Source of the DNA: JBGSPL01 sp964511435
GTDB lineage: Bacteria; Patescibacteriota; CPR2; UBA1875; CAIMLA01
NCBI GenBank assembly: GCA_964511435.1
Contig: CAZEFH010000008.1
Coordinates: 1-32,116 of the forward strand
Direction of reading: 5' to 3'
DNA length: 32,116 nucleotides
How positions within the stretch are numbered: position 1 is the stretch's first letter; each line of letters begins with the position of its first letter. Shown piece by piece: positions 16,904 through 23,443 of the stretch. Made by a program: the position numbers and the translations under genes. The notes beneath the pieces are model-generated. The model ran no database searches. It had not been told where the DNA came from and was given only the letters and a program-made list of their open reading frames with translations.

Positions 16904-17311
16904 ATGCCAACAATCAATCAGCTAATTCGAAAACCACGTGTATCTGCAAAGGCCAAGAGTAAGTCGCCTGCGCTGCAGCGTGGTCTAAACGCACTCAAAA
17001 ACCGCGCTACCAATGTCAGCTCACCTCAGAAGCGTGGAGTATGTGTGAAGGTTACTACTACTACACCAAAGAAGCCAAACTCAGCTCTACGTAAGATTGC
17101 TCGTGTTCGTCTGACCAATGGTATGGAAGTAACTGCGTACATTCCCGGTATCGGCCACAACTTGCAAGAGCATAGTGTGGTGATGATTCGTGGTGGACGT
17201 GTAAAGGACCTTCCTGGTGTTCGTTACCACATTATCCGTGGTACCCTTGATGCCGCCGGCGTTGCTAATCGCAAGCAGGGTCGCAGCAAGTATGGTGCTA
17301 AAAAATCTTAA
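16904..17311 (+). CDS. rpsL: 30S ribosomal protein S12 (uS12)
   Basis: Decoding-centre protein that contacts the A-site codon-anticodon helix and affects fidelity. The 135-residue product has the conserved loop TTPKKPNSALRK, where streptomycin-resistance changes occur in other bacteria; the lysines are the wild-type residues. PGIGHNLQEHS and the C-terminal RSKYGAKK also match. AAAGGAG precedes the ATG, and the gene has its own promoter. rpsG follows after an 83-base structured gap. Confidence 0.98.
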   Translation: MPTINQLIRKPRVSAKAKSKSPALQRGLNALKNRATNVSSPQKRGVCVKVTTTTPKKPNSALRKIARVRLTNGMEVTAYIPGIGHNLQEHSVVMIRGGRVKDLPGVRYHIIRGTLDAAGVANRKQGRSKYGAKKS

Positions 17312-17327
17312 TAAAATATAAGTGCTA

Positions 17328-17358
17328 TTAGCCGCGGACTAGAGTAGCGAGCGGCTAA
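17328..17358 (+). promoter_or_regulatory. stem-loop in the rpsL-rpsG gap
   Basis: TTAGCCGC (17328-17335) pairs perfectly with GCGGCTAA (17351-17358) around a 15-base loop. In E. coli, S7 represses translation by binding the rpsL-rpsG intercistronic region; a similar role here is only inference from position. Confidence 0.45.
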
Positions 17359-17394
17359 AGTATTCTAAAGGGCCAGGTGCCCAGAAGGAGAAGG

Positions 17395-17871
17395 ATGCCA
17401 AGAGATCCAAGAAAAGTCGAGAAACGTGTTTTACTTCCTGATACGAAGCATAACAGCGTCGTCGTCGCAAAATTTATTAACAAAGTCATGCTTCATGGCA
17501 AGAAAAGCCTCGCTCAGAAGCTTGTCTATGATGCTATTGATATTGCTGCCACTAAGGTAGGGAAGCCAGGTATCGAGGTATTTGATACTGCAATCAAGAA
17601 CATTGCTCCTGTGGTGCAGGTAAAGTCTCGCCGTATCGGTGGTGCTACATACCAAGTACCGATGGAAGTAAAGGGTGATCGTAGACTGCACTACGCTTTC
17701 ATGTGGCTCAGGGATGCTGCTCGCGGACGCAAGGGGATGTCTTTTGACAAGGCTCTTGCAACCGAGCTTGTTGATGCCTACAACAACGTTGGTACGGCGG
17801 TAAAGAAACGTGAAGATACCCACAGAATGGCTGAAGCCAACAAGGCTTTCGCTCATTTTGCGCGTTATTAA
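17395..17871 (+). CDS. rpsG: 30S ribosomal protein S7 (uS7)
   Basis: Primary 16S rRNA-binding protein that organises the 30S head and lines the E site. The 158-residue protein has VEKRVLLPD near the start, the beta-hairpin SRRIGGATYQVP and the C-terminal KREDTHRMAEANKAFAHF. The start is ATG 17395, since AGAAGGAG immediately precedes it and MPRDPRKVEKR aligns with the family N-terminus. An in-frame GTG at 17377 would translate the SD itself as MPRRRR and is rejected. fusA follows after 19 bases. Confidence 0.97.
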   Translation: MPRDPRKVEKRVLLPDTKHNSVVVAKFINKVMLHGKKSLAQKLVYDAIDIAATKVGKPGIEVFDTAIKNIAPVVQVKSRRIGGATYQVPMEVKGDRRLHYAFMWLRDAARGRKGMSFDKALATELVDAYNNVGTAVKKREDTHRMAEANKAFAHFARY

Positions 17872-17890
17872 GTGAGGGGACACGAAGTAA

Positions 17891-19978
17891 ATGTCTAGAA
17901 AATATTCACTCGAAAATACTAGAAATATCGGTACGATTGCTCATATCGACGCCGGGAAGACTACAGTTACCGAAGGTATCTTGTACATTTCTGGGCGAGT
18001 TCATAAGATTGGTGAAGTACATGAAGGTGCTGCCACCATGGACTGGATGGAGCAGGAGCAGGAGCGTGGTATTACCATTACCTCTGCTGCGACTACTACC
18101 TTCTGGAAAGGTCATCGTATCAACATTATCGACACACCAGGTCACGTAGACTTTACCGTAGAGGTAGAGCGTTCATTGCGTGTTCTTGATGGTGCCGTAG
18201 TTATCCTGGATGGTAAGATGGGTGTAGAGCCTCAGTCAGAGACTGTCTGGCGTCAAGCCGACAAATATCATGTTCCACGTATGTTCTTTGCGAACAAGAT
18301 CAATCAGACCGGCGGTGACTTCTATAAGACTCTCGACTCTGTTCGTGATCGTCTTTCGAAGAATGCCTATCCAATTCAGCTTCCTATTGGCTTCGAGCAG
18401 TCTATCAATGGTGTCGTCGACATCGTTGAAATGAAGGCCTATACCTACAAACAGTATACTGATAAACATCTCGAAGAGGGTGAAATCCCTGCTGATATGA
18501 TGGATAAGGTAAAGAAATATCGCGAAGAACTAATCGAAAAAGTAGTTGAGTACGACGACGCTGCGATGGAGAAGTATCTTGGCGGTGAAGAGCCTACCAC
18601 AGAGGAGCTCAAAAAGCTTATTCGTAAGGCTACTGTGACTGGCGGTTTCTATCCATACTTGGGTGGAGATGGCCGTGGTGTTATCGTTCAGATGCTTGTT
18701 GAAGCCATTATTGATTACTTGCCATCACCACTTGACGTGGTTCCAGCTCATGCAACTGATGAGAAGACTGGTGAAGAGCTTGAAATCAAAGCTACCGACG
18801 ATGGTCCATTTGCAGCCCTGGCTTTCAAGGTCGCAGTTGACCCATTCGTGGGAAAGCTAATCTTCTTCCGTGTCTACCGTGGTGTCTTACAGAAGGGCTC
18901 ATACATTCTGAACTCTACTACTGGCAACAAGGAGCGCATCGGACGTATTGTTCAGCTTCACGCCAATCATCGTGAAGAGCTCGACGTAGTCTACTCGGGT
19001 GATATTGCTGCCGCAGTTGGTCTCGGAAAGACCACAACTGGTGATACGCTCTGTGATGTAGGACATCCAGTAATGCTCGAAAATATTACTTTTCCAGAGC
19101 CAGTGATTCAGGTTTCAATTGAGCCAAAGACGAAGGCCGACCAGGACAAGATGGGTATCGCCCTTTCGCGTCTAGCCGAAGAAGATCCTACTTTCCGTGT
19201 CCATACTGATGAAGAAACTGGTCAGACTATTATGTCTGGTATGGGTGAGCTTCACCTCGAGATTCTTGTCGACCGTATGCGCCGTGAATTCAAGGTAGAG
19301 GCAAATGTTGGTAAACCACAGGTTGCCTATCGTGAATCTATCAAGTCTACTGTGAAGCAAGAAGGCAAGTTCGTCCGTCAGTCTGGTGGACGCGGTCAGT
19401 ACGGTCATGTCTGGATTGAGATGGAGCCAAACGAAGAGGGTGCAGGTTTCGAATTCATCAACAAGATTGTTGGTGGAGCGATTCCAAAGGAATATATCAA
19501 CCCTGTCAATGCTGGTATCAAAGAAGCTCTCGACAATGGTGTTATTGCTGGTTATCCAGTAGTTGACGTCAAGGTTACTCTCTATGATGGTTCTTATCAT
19601 GAGGTTGACTCGAACGAAATGGCCTTCAAGATTGCTGGTTCTATGGCAGCTCAAGAGGCAGTTCGTAAGGCTACTCCAGTTATCCTCGAGCCGGTGATGA
19701 ATGTAGAAGTTACTGTTCCTGAGGAGTACATGGGTGATATTATGGGTGATATCAACTCGAAGCGTGGTCGTATCAAGCAGATGTCTGATCGTGGTAATAC
19801 CAAGGTCGTTGATGCTTTCGTGCCACTGGCTGAGATGTTTGGTTATACCACTAATCTTCGCTCGATGACCCAGGGTCGCGGTACCTCGACGATGGAATTT
19901 GACCACTACGAGGAAGTTCCTCGTCACGTGGCAGATGAAATCATCGCCAAGCGCGGTAAGAAACAGACTGCAGAATAA
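17891..19978 (+). CDS. fusA: elongation factor G
   Basis: Translocation GTPase that moves tRNAs and mRNA after peptide transfer and helps recycle ribosomes. The 695-residue protein has the full five-domain length, P-loop AHIDAGKT at 17-24, RGITI switch I near 59-63, DTPGH at 81-85 and domain IV motifs such as GRGQYGHVWIEMEP. Oddity: the G4 guanine-recognition motif, normally NKxD, reads NKIN at 135-138 (Asn codon at 18302-18304). Everything else is intact and the gene sits in its normal place after rpsG, so it is probably the working EF-G. It ends before a terminator and a GC-rich cassette. Confidence 0.97.
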   Translation: MSRKYSLENTRNIGTIAHIDAGKTTVTEGILYISGRVHKIGEVHEGAATMDWMEQEQERGITITSAATTTFWKGHRINIIDTPGHVDFTVEVERSLRVLDGAVVILDGKMGVEPQSETVWRQADKYHVPRMFFANKINQTGGDFYKTLDSVRDRLSKNAYPIQLPIGFEQSINGVVDIVEMKAYTYKQYTDKHLEEGEIPADMMDKVKKYREELIEKVVEYDDAAMEKYLGGEEPTTEELKKLIRKATVTGGFYPYLGGDGRGVIVQMLVEAIIDYLPSPLDVVPAHATDEKTGEELEIKATDDGPFAALAFKVAVDPFVGKLIFFRVYRGVLQKGSYILNSTTGNKERIGRIVQLHANHREELDVVYSGDIAAAVGLGKTTTGDTLCDVGHPVMLENITFPEPVIQVSIEPKTKADQDKMGIALSRLAEEDPTFRVHTDEETGQTIMSGMGELHLEILVDRMRREFKVEANVGKPQVAYRESIKSTVKQEGKFVRQSGGRGQYGHVWIEMEPNEEGAGFEFINKIVGGAIPKEYINPVNAGIKEALDNGVIAGYPVVDVKVTLYDGSYHEVDSNEMAFKIAGSMAAQEAVRKATPVILEPVMNVEVTVPEEYMGDIMGDINSKRGRIKQMSDRGNTKVVDAFVPLAEMFGYTTNLRSMTQGRGTSTMEFDHYEEVPRHVADEIIAKRGKKQTAE

Positions 19979-19984
19979 ACAATT

Positions 19985-20009
19985 GTTATTCTGAACTTGT
20001 TTCAGAATC
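19985..20009. repeat. short palindrome after fusA, possible fragment of a repeat element
   Basis: ATTCTGAA pairs with TTCAGAAT around a short loop, preceded by TT and followed by CTGAAG. The arm ATTCTGAA is shared with the recG element, so this may be a degenerate or partial copy of that family. Confidence 0.4.
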
Positions 20010-20011
20010 TG

Positions 20012-20036
20012 AAGAGACTCGAAAGAGTCTCTTTTT
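20012..20036 (+). terminator. intrinsic terminator after fusA
   Basis: AGAGACTC (20013-20020) pairs with GAGTCTCT (20025-20032) around a GAAA tetraloop, then TTTTT. It separates fusA from the GC-rich cassette. Confidence 0.9.
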
Positions 20037-20118
20037 ATATGGTCATCTAGACGCACTTTACCAATAAGGTCACCGCGGGGCTGTGGACGCTCTAGGGGAC
20101 AAATTGGGAATAATTTCA

Positions 20119-20147
20119 TTGATTTTAGACGGTTTTGGGCATATAAT
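20119..20147 (+). promoter_or_regulatory. promoter of the fusA-tuf cassette
   Basis: TTGATT (20119-20124), a 17-base spacer and the consensus TATAAT (20142-20147). Confidence 0.75.
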
Positions 20148-20170
20148 ACCGGCACAAACCGTGTTGACGC

Positions 20171-20192
20171 GTGCGCGCCAGCCGGCGCGCAC
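20171..20192 (+). promoter_or_regulatory. GC-only leader hairpin of the cassette
   Basis: GTGCGCGCC pairs perfectly with GGCGCGCAC around AGCC. It sits between the promoter and the SD AGGAG (20195-20199) of the first cassette gene, with only two bases separating the stem from the SD, so folding could affect ribosome access or mRNA 5' stability. Confidence 0.6.
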
Positions 20193-20204
20193 CTAGGAGA
20201 GGGG

Positions 20205-20516
20205 ATGTACGTAATGGAAGTTATCAGTGGGATCATCTTCATCCTTCTGGGCGTCGCCTGTATCTATGGCAGCGTCCGGATAGCAGAAGTGCTCGTGCGG
20301 CACACCGACGTTGTGACAAAGGAGGCATACGAGAGCGGTGACATCGACCAGATCCACAACGCCCAGATCGAGGCGGAAGAGCCTGAGGGCGGCTGTCTCG
20401 TATTGGGCCTTCTCGTCTTCGGCCTGGGCCTGGTGGTCTACGGCCTGGGCGGAGTATTCGGTTGGTGGTCTATCACGGCTGCTCTCCTGGAATTCTTCGT
20501 CGATTCGAACTGGTAG
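20205..20516 (+). CDS. small two-helix membrane protein, cassette gene 1
   Basis: A 103-residue protein with two predicted membrane segments, about 6-22 and 64-88. The second is rich in Gly and Leu and ends GVFGWW. Between them is a hydrophilic acidic loop (EAYESGDIDQ, EAEEPEGG). No family is recognised. Base composition is richer in GC than fusA and tuf, and arginine is encoded by CGG rather than the CGT usual in neighbouring ribosomal genes. ATG 20205 lies 5 bases after AGGAG; ATG 20214 is an alternative if GAGGGG is the SD. It is the first of three genes in a promoter-bearing insert between fusA and tuf. Confidence 0.68.
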   Translation: MYVMEVISGIIFILLGVACIYGSVRIAEVLVRHTDVVTKEAYESGDIDQIHNAQIEAEEPEGGCLVLGLLVFGLGLVVYGLGGVFGWWSITAALLEFFVDSNW

Positions 20517-20550
20517 ACTACGGTCTACCAAGATGCCAGGAGGTGGTATT

Positions 20551-20799
20551 GTGAGTAAGCTGGTAGTGTTTCTCCCAGTCCGGAGGAAGATCTACGAAGA
20601 AGAACTTCCTCTGCTGGCGACTACGGTGTCGCTCGAGTACGCCCGCAGTCTTGTGGAGCGGCTCTCTGTCACTGACAGCCACAAGTACCGGCTCTGTGTC
20701 GGACCTGAGACCGTAGACGTCGAAGACCTCGAGCACGACCTGCAGGTCGGCGACGTGATCATAAGCGCCGCCGACTTCGGGCCGCGAATCGCCGAGTAG
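20551..20799 (+). CDS. small protein of unknown function, cassette gene 2
   Basis: An 82-residue protein, probably alpha/beta: a beta-like start SKLVVFLPV, charged helices (EEELPLL, YARSLVERL) and a C-terminal VDVEDLEHDLQVGDVIIS. One cysteine, and no membrane segment or known motif. GTG 20551 is chosen because AGGAGGTG (20538-20545) precedes it at ideal distance; ATG 20533 would overlap that SD. It starts 34 bases after cassette gene 1 and shares its high GC and TAG stop. I do not recognise it. Confidence 0.65.
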   Translation: MSKLVVFLPVRRKIYEEELPLLATTVSLEYARSLVERLSVTDSHKYRLCVGPETVDVEDLEHDLQVGDVIISAADFGPRIAE

Positions 20800-20816
20800 G
20801 AAAGGGGTGAACGGTC

Positions 20817-20999
20817 ATGTCGTTCGGGTCATGGTTCGATAAGCCTGAAGTAGCGTCGATGCTGCCATCGGGCCGTCCGGTCCCCTCAGGCCGCAAGCTC
20901 TGTCCGGAATGTCATGGCACAACAAGGTTGACTCGTGGCAACGGCAAGATAGGGGAACCGTGCTGGAAGTGCTTCGGTTCGGGAACCGTCGCCAAGTAG
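20817..20999 (+). CDS. small zinc-ribbon protein, cassette gene 3
   Basis: A 60-residue protein with two CxxC knuckles: CPECHG (Cys29, Cys32) and CWKCFGSG (Cys49, Cys52). The CxxCxG pattern recalls the zinc-binding CxxCxGxG repeats of DnaJ, cut down to one pair, so one zinc ion could be held. The N-terminus (MSFGSWFDKPEVASM) is unassigned. SD AAGGGGTGA lies before the ATG. The gene follows gene 2 by 17 bases with the same composition and TAG stop. A role in protein or RNA binding is possible but not shown. Confidence 0.68.
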   Translation: MSFGSWFDKPEVASMLPSGRPVPSGRKLCPECHGTTRLTRGNGKIGEPCWKCFGSGTVAK

Positions 21000-21057
21000 G
21001 GTCACAACACGCAAGTATTACTCGCAAGATGCGGGGGAGGACACGTGGGTTGTGGCC
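21000..21057 (+). other. long-range stem after the cassette, possible terminator
   Basis: GGTCACAAC (21000-21008), directly after the stop codon, can pair with GTTGTGGCC (21049-21057) with one G-U, followed by TTCTTC. The loop is about 40 bases with some inner pairing. It may mark the cassette's 3' end. Confidence 0.35.
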
Positions 21058-21115
21058 TTCTTCGTACCTACGTTATGAACTTTATCACTTCCAAACATTT
21101 AACTACTGGAAATAC

Positions 21116-21144
21116 TTGCACAAACTGCTGAAATATAGTAATAT
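21116..21144 (+). promoter_or_regulatory. tuf promoter
   Basis: TTGCAC (21116-21121), a 17-base spacer and TAATAT (21139-21144). tuf thus has its own promoter downstream of the cassette. Confidence 0.65.
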
Positions 21145-21167
21145 TTGTAGGCCAAATGAATACTTTT

Positions 21168-21191
21168 TCTCCACGCCGTGAGGCGCGGGGA
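21168..21191 (+). promoter_or_regulatory. hairpin in the tuf leader
   Basis: TCTCCACGCC pairs with GGCGCGGGGA around GTGA, with one A-C mismatch and one G-U. It lies within the roughly 100-base leader, which also holds a 26-codon frame (21156-21236) without a good SD. Confidence 0.45.
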
Positions 21192-21252
21192 TTTAGAGTG
21201 TTATTTGATAGTAGAAAATTATTAACTAAAAAGTAAACTTTAAGGAGACAAA

Positions 21253-22428
21253 ATGGCTGAAGTTTATCAGAGAACCAAACCACACGTCAACGTTGGTACA
21301 ATTGGCCACGTAGACCATGGTAAAACCACCCTTACAGCTGCAATTACTTCTGTACTTGCAAAGAAGGGTCTAGCTGCTGCTAGAAAATTCGAGGACATCG
21401 ACAATGCTCCAGAAGAGAGAGAGCGTGGTATCACCATCGCTACTTCTCACCAGGAGTACGAGACCGAGAAGCGTCACTACGCGCACGTAGACTGTCCTGG
21501 ACACGCCGACTATGTGAAGAACATGATCACCGGTGCTGCTCAGATGGACGGTGCTATTCTCGTAGTTGCTGCTACTGACGGTCCTATGCCTCAGACTCGT
21601 GAGCACATCCTGCTTGCATACCAAGTTGGTGTTCCACGAATCGTTGTCTACATGAACAAATGTGACATGGTAGACGATCCAGAGATGCTTGATCTCGTTG
21701 AGATGGAGATCCGTGAGCTTCTTACTAAGTATAAGTATGATGGTGACAATGCTCCTATCATTCGTGGTTCAGCTCTCAAAGCACTTGAGGGTGACGCTAA
21801 GTACGAAGAGTCAATCATGGAGCTCATGAACGCTCTAGACGAATATATTCCAGAGCCAGTTCGTGACACAGACAAGCCTTTCATGATGGCTATCGAAGAC
21901 GTTTTTAGTATCAAAGGTCGTGGTACCGTTGCTACTGGTCGTATCGATCGTGGTGTAGTCAAGATCAATGACGAAGTTGAAATCGTTGGTATCAAGGCTA
22001 CTCGTAAGACTGTTGTTACTGGTATTGAAATGTTCAAGAAACAGCTTGAGCAGGGTCAGGCCGGTGACAATGCTGGTCTACTTCTCCGCGGTATTGAAAA
22101 GACTGACATTGAGCGTGGTATGGTTCTTGCCAAGCCAGGTTCAATCACTCCTCACACTGAGTTTGAGGCAGAGGTCTATGTTCTTACCAAGGAAGAGGGT
22201 GGACGTCATACTCCATTCTTCAAGGGTTACAAGCCTCAGTTCTACATCCGCACAACTGACGTAACTGGCGAGATCGAGTTCGAAGGTGAGATGGTTATGC
22301 CTGGTGATAACATCAAGATGGTTGCCAAGCTCATTCAGCCTATCGCGATAGAGGATGGTCTTCGCTTCGCTATCCGTGAAGGTGGCCGTACTGTCGGTGC
22401 TGGTGTCGTAACCAAGATCGTAAAATAA
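21253..22428 (+). CDS. tuf: elongation factor Tu
   Basis: GTPase that delivers aminoacyl-tRNA to the ribosomal A site. The 391-residue protein has P-loop GHVDHGKT at 18-25, switch I RGITI at 58-62, DCPGH at 80-84 with the catalytic His84, and a normal G4 motif NKCD at 135-138. That contrasts with the NKIN of EF-G in the same window. Length is normal. SD AAGGAG precedes the ATG. It has its own promoter because a GC-rich cassette separates it from fusA; rpsJ follows after 66 bases. Confidence 0.98.
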   Translation: MAEVYQRTKPHVNVGTIGHVDHGKTTLTAAITSVLAKKGLAAARKFEDIDNAPEERERGITIATSHQEYETEKRHYAHVDCPGHADYVKNMITGAAQMDGAILVVAATDGPMPQTREHILLAYQVGVPRIVVYMNKCDMVDDPEMLDLVEMEIRELLTKYKYDGDNAPIIRGSALKALEGDAKYEESIMELMNALDEYIPEPVRDTDKPFMMAIEDVFSIKGRGTVATGRIDRGVVKINDEVEIVGIKATRKTVVTGIEMFKKQLEQGQAGDNAGLLLRGIEKTDIERGMVLAKPGSITPHTEFEAEVYVLTKEEGGRHTPFFKGYKPQFYIRTTDVTGEIEFEGEMVMPGDNIKMVAKLIQPIAIEDGLRFAIREGGRTVGAGVVTKIVK

Positions 22429-22494
22429 TTCGAAATTAACTAACTTATAGATAGCATGGCGCAGTAGCGACCATGGGAACTAGAAGGAAAACAA

Positions 22495-22815
22495 ATGGCT
22501 GAAAAAACCGAGAAACAGAGAATCCGCATTAAGCTAAAGGCTTATGACAACAAGGTCATCGACCAGTCGACGACTCAGATTATCGAGACTGCAGTACGTA
22601 GCGGTGCTAAGGTAGCGGGTCCAATCCCACTACCCACAGATCGCACACCGATTACGGTGAATCGTGCTAGTAATATCGATAAGAACGCGCGTGAACAGTT
22701 CGAGATGAGAGTTCATAAACGTCTCCTGGACATCACCGACTTCACCGCGAAGACTGTCGACTCACTGATGAGTCTGTCTCTCCCAGCCGGAGTTGATATC
22801 GAAATCAAGATGTAA
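22495..22815 (+). CDS. rpsJ: 30S ribosomal protein S10 (uS10)
   Basis: 30S head protein, also the NusE partner of NusB in antitermination. The 106-residue protein has RIRIKLKAYDNKVID near the start, then GPIPLPTDRTPITVNR and the C-terminal LPAGVDIEIKM. AGAAGG precedes the ATG. In most bacteria rplC follows directly; here a terminator and a foreign-looking cassette lie between them, so S10 is co-transcribed with tuf rather than with the remaining ribosomal genes. Confidence 0.97.
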   Translation: MAEKTEKQRIRIKLKAYDNKVIDQSTTQIIETAVRSGAKVAGPIPLPTDRTPITVNRASNIDKNAREQFEMRVHKRLLDITDFTAKTVDSLMSLSLPAGVDIEIKM

Positions 22816-22845
22816 TCATAGGTTTTGTACCTTATATCAAATAAC

Positions 22846-22872
22846 AAAAACCACCCGAAAGGGTGGTTTTTG
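22846..22872. terminator. bidirectional intrinsic terminator after rpsJ
   Basis: AAAAACCACCC pairs perfectly with GGGTGGTTTTT around a GAAA tetraloop, with A-run and T-run on either side. Confidence 0.93.
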
Positions 22873-22884
22873 TGTTGCGTGAAA

Positions 22885-22912
22885 CAATGTGAAACATTTA
22901 TGTTTCACATTG
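22885..22912. promoter_or_regulatory. perfect 12-bp inverted repeat over the cassette -35 (operator-like)
   Basis: CAATGTGAAACA (22885-22896) and TGTTTCACATTG (22901-22912) are exact inverted copies around TTTA. The right arm includes the first three bases of the -35 TTGACA. A third GTGAAACA half-site lies at 22879-22886. The layout resembles a repressor operator, or a hairpin if transcribed. Confidence 0.6.
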
Positions 22913-22938
22913 ACAAAATGAGGTAATAGTGTTAGATT
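22910..22938 (+). promoter_or_regulatory. promoter of the rpsJ-rplC cassette
   Basis: Consensus TTGACA (22910-22915), a 17-base spacer and TAGATT (22933-22938). The same -10 hexamer and spacing occur at the minus-strand promoter at 5332-5360. Confidence 0.6.
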
Positions 22939-22987
22939 ATAGTGTCCTAGCAACAGCAGGATAGACGTCATGAGAGGGGTGAGAACC

Positions 22988-23329
22988 TTGGCAAGCGAAC
23001 TGGAGCAGTTCCTCACCGAGGAGATGGGAGGGACCATTACTGGTGAGCTGGTACTGATCGGCAAACCGCTGGTTGCGGTTGTTGATCTCGAAGAGCTGGC
23101 CTTCATCGATTGGGCTGAGACCTTGCTCAAAGATGATGGTCATGTCTCCTCTGAAGCAACGGTGATGGAGTACAAGATCACCACAACCGATGCCGGCACC
23201 AGTCTTCTCAGGGTCGCGATTCGCGAAGGAGGAGACGAGATCACTGAGTTCTACTTCCGCCAGCTGCCGACAGTTTTGCCGCGGAAGCACTACGCGGAAG
23301 TAGAGGTGACCCGGTTAGACCCGCGCTAG
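22988..23329 (+). CDS. small protein of unknown function in the rpsJ-rplC cassette
   Basis: A 113-residue soluble, acidic protein (ELEQFLTEEMGG, LEELAFIDWAETLL) with beta-rich stretches such as LVLIGKPLVAVVDLEEL and a C-terminal YAEVEVTRLDP. No known family, cysteine or membrane segment. Arginine codons are AGA, AGG, CGC and CGG, never CGT, unlike adjacent ribosomal genes. TTG 22988 is preferred because AGGGGTGA precedes it at the spacing seen in cassette gene 3; ATG 22970 is the in-frame alternative but has only a weak SD. It has its own promoter, an operator-like palindrome and a 3' hairpin, and ends in TAG like the fusA-tuf cassette genes. Confidence 0.65.
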   Translation: MASELEQFLTEEMGGTITGELVLIGKPLVAVVDLEELAFIDWAETLLKDDGHVSSEATVMEYKITTTDAGTSLLRVAIREGGDEITEFYFRQLPTVLPRKHYAEVEVTRLDPR

Positions 23330-23352
23330 GCTACACCAAGCTTCGACGTCTC

Positions 23353-23389
23353 GGCCACGGGTGGCGCGCGAGAGCGCGTCGCCCCGGCC
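23353..23389 (+). terminator. very GC-rich 3' hairpin of the cassette
   Basis: GGCC plus GGGTGGCGCGC pair with GCGCGTCGCCC plus GGCC around GAGA: about 15 pairs, two of them G-U, with a small internal loop. No T-run follows, so it may act as an mRNA 3' stabiliser or a non-canonical terminator. Confidence 0.5.
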
Positions 23390-23416
23390 GGCACCAAATA
23401 TTAATTATCCATAATT

Positions 23417-23443
23417 AAATTCCTTGACTATTTCAAGGAATTT
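23417..23443. promoter_or_regulatory. 11-bp inverted repeat over the rplC -35 box
   Basis: AAATTCCTTGA (23417-23427) and TCAAGGAATTT (23433-23443) are perfect inverted copies around CTATT, overlapping TTGACT. Just upstream TTAATTAT-CC-ATAATTAA (23401-23418) is a second perfect inverted repeat. Confidence 0.5.

Noticed and set aside
17377..17394. GTG 17377 as the rpsG start
   Set aside because: It would translate the Shine-Dalgarno AGAAGGAGAAGG as an arginine run, and the family N-terminus aligns with ATG 17395.
17431..17883. 150-residue minus-strand frame over rpsG
   Set aside because: It is a shadow of a fully recognised ribosomal protein gene, with no independent signals.
20041..20118. 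Further gene or attachment site before the cassette promoter
   Set aside because: No start with SD, no direct repeat with the other cassette edge and no tRNA-like sequence could be found by eye.
19172..20242. 356-residue open frame on the minus strand, antisense to fusA
   Set aside because: It mirrors the codon pattern of fusA, crosses the fusA terminator and cassette promoter, has no SD or promoter of its own and no recognisable domain.
20193..20531. 112-residue minus-strand frame in the fusA-tuf cassette
   Set aside because: The plus-strand reading has promoter, SD and membrane-helix pattern. The reverse frame has none of these and ends in the GC leader hairpin.
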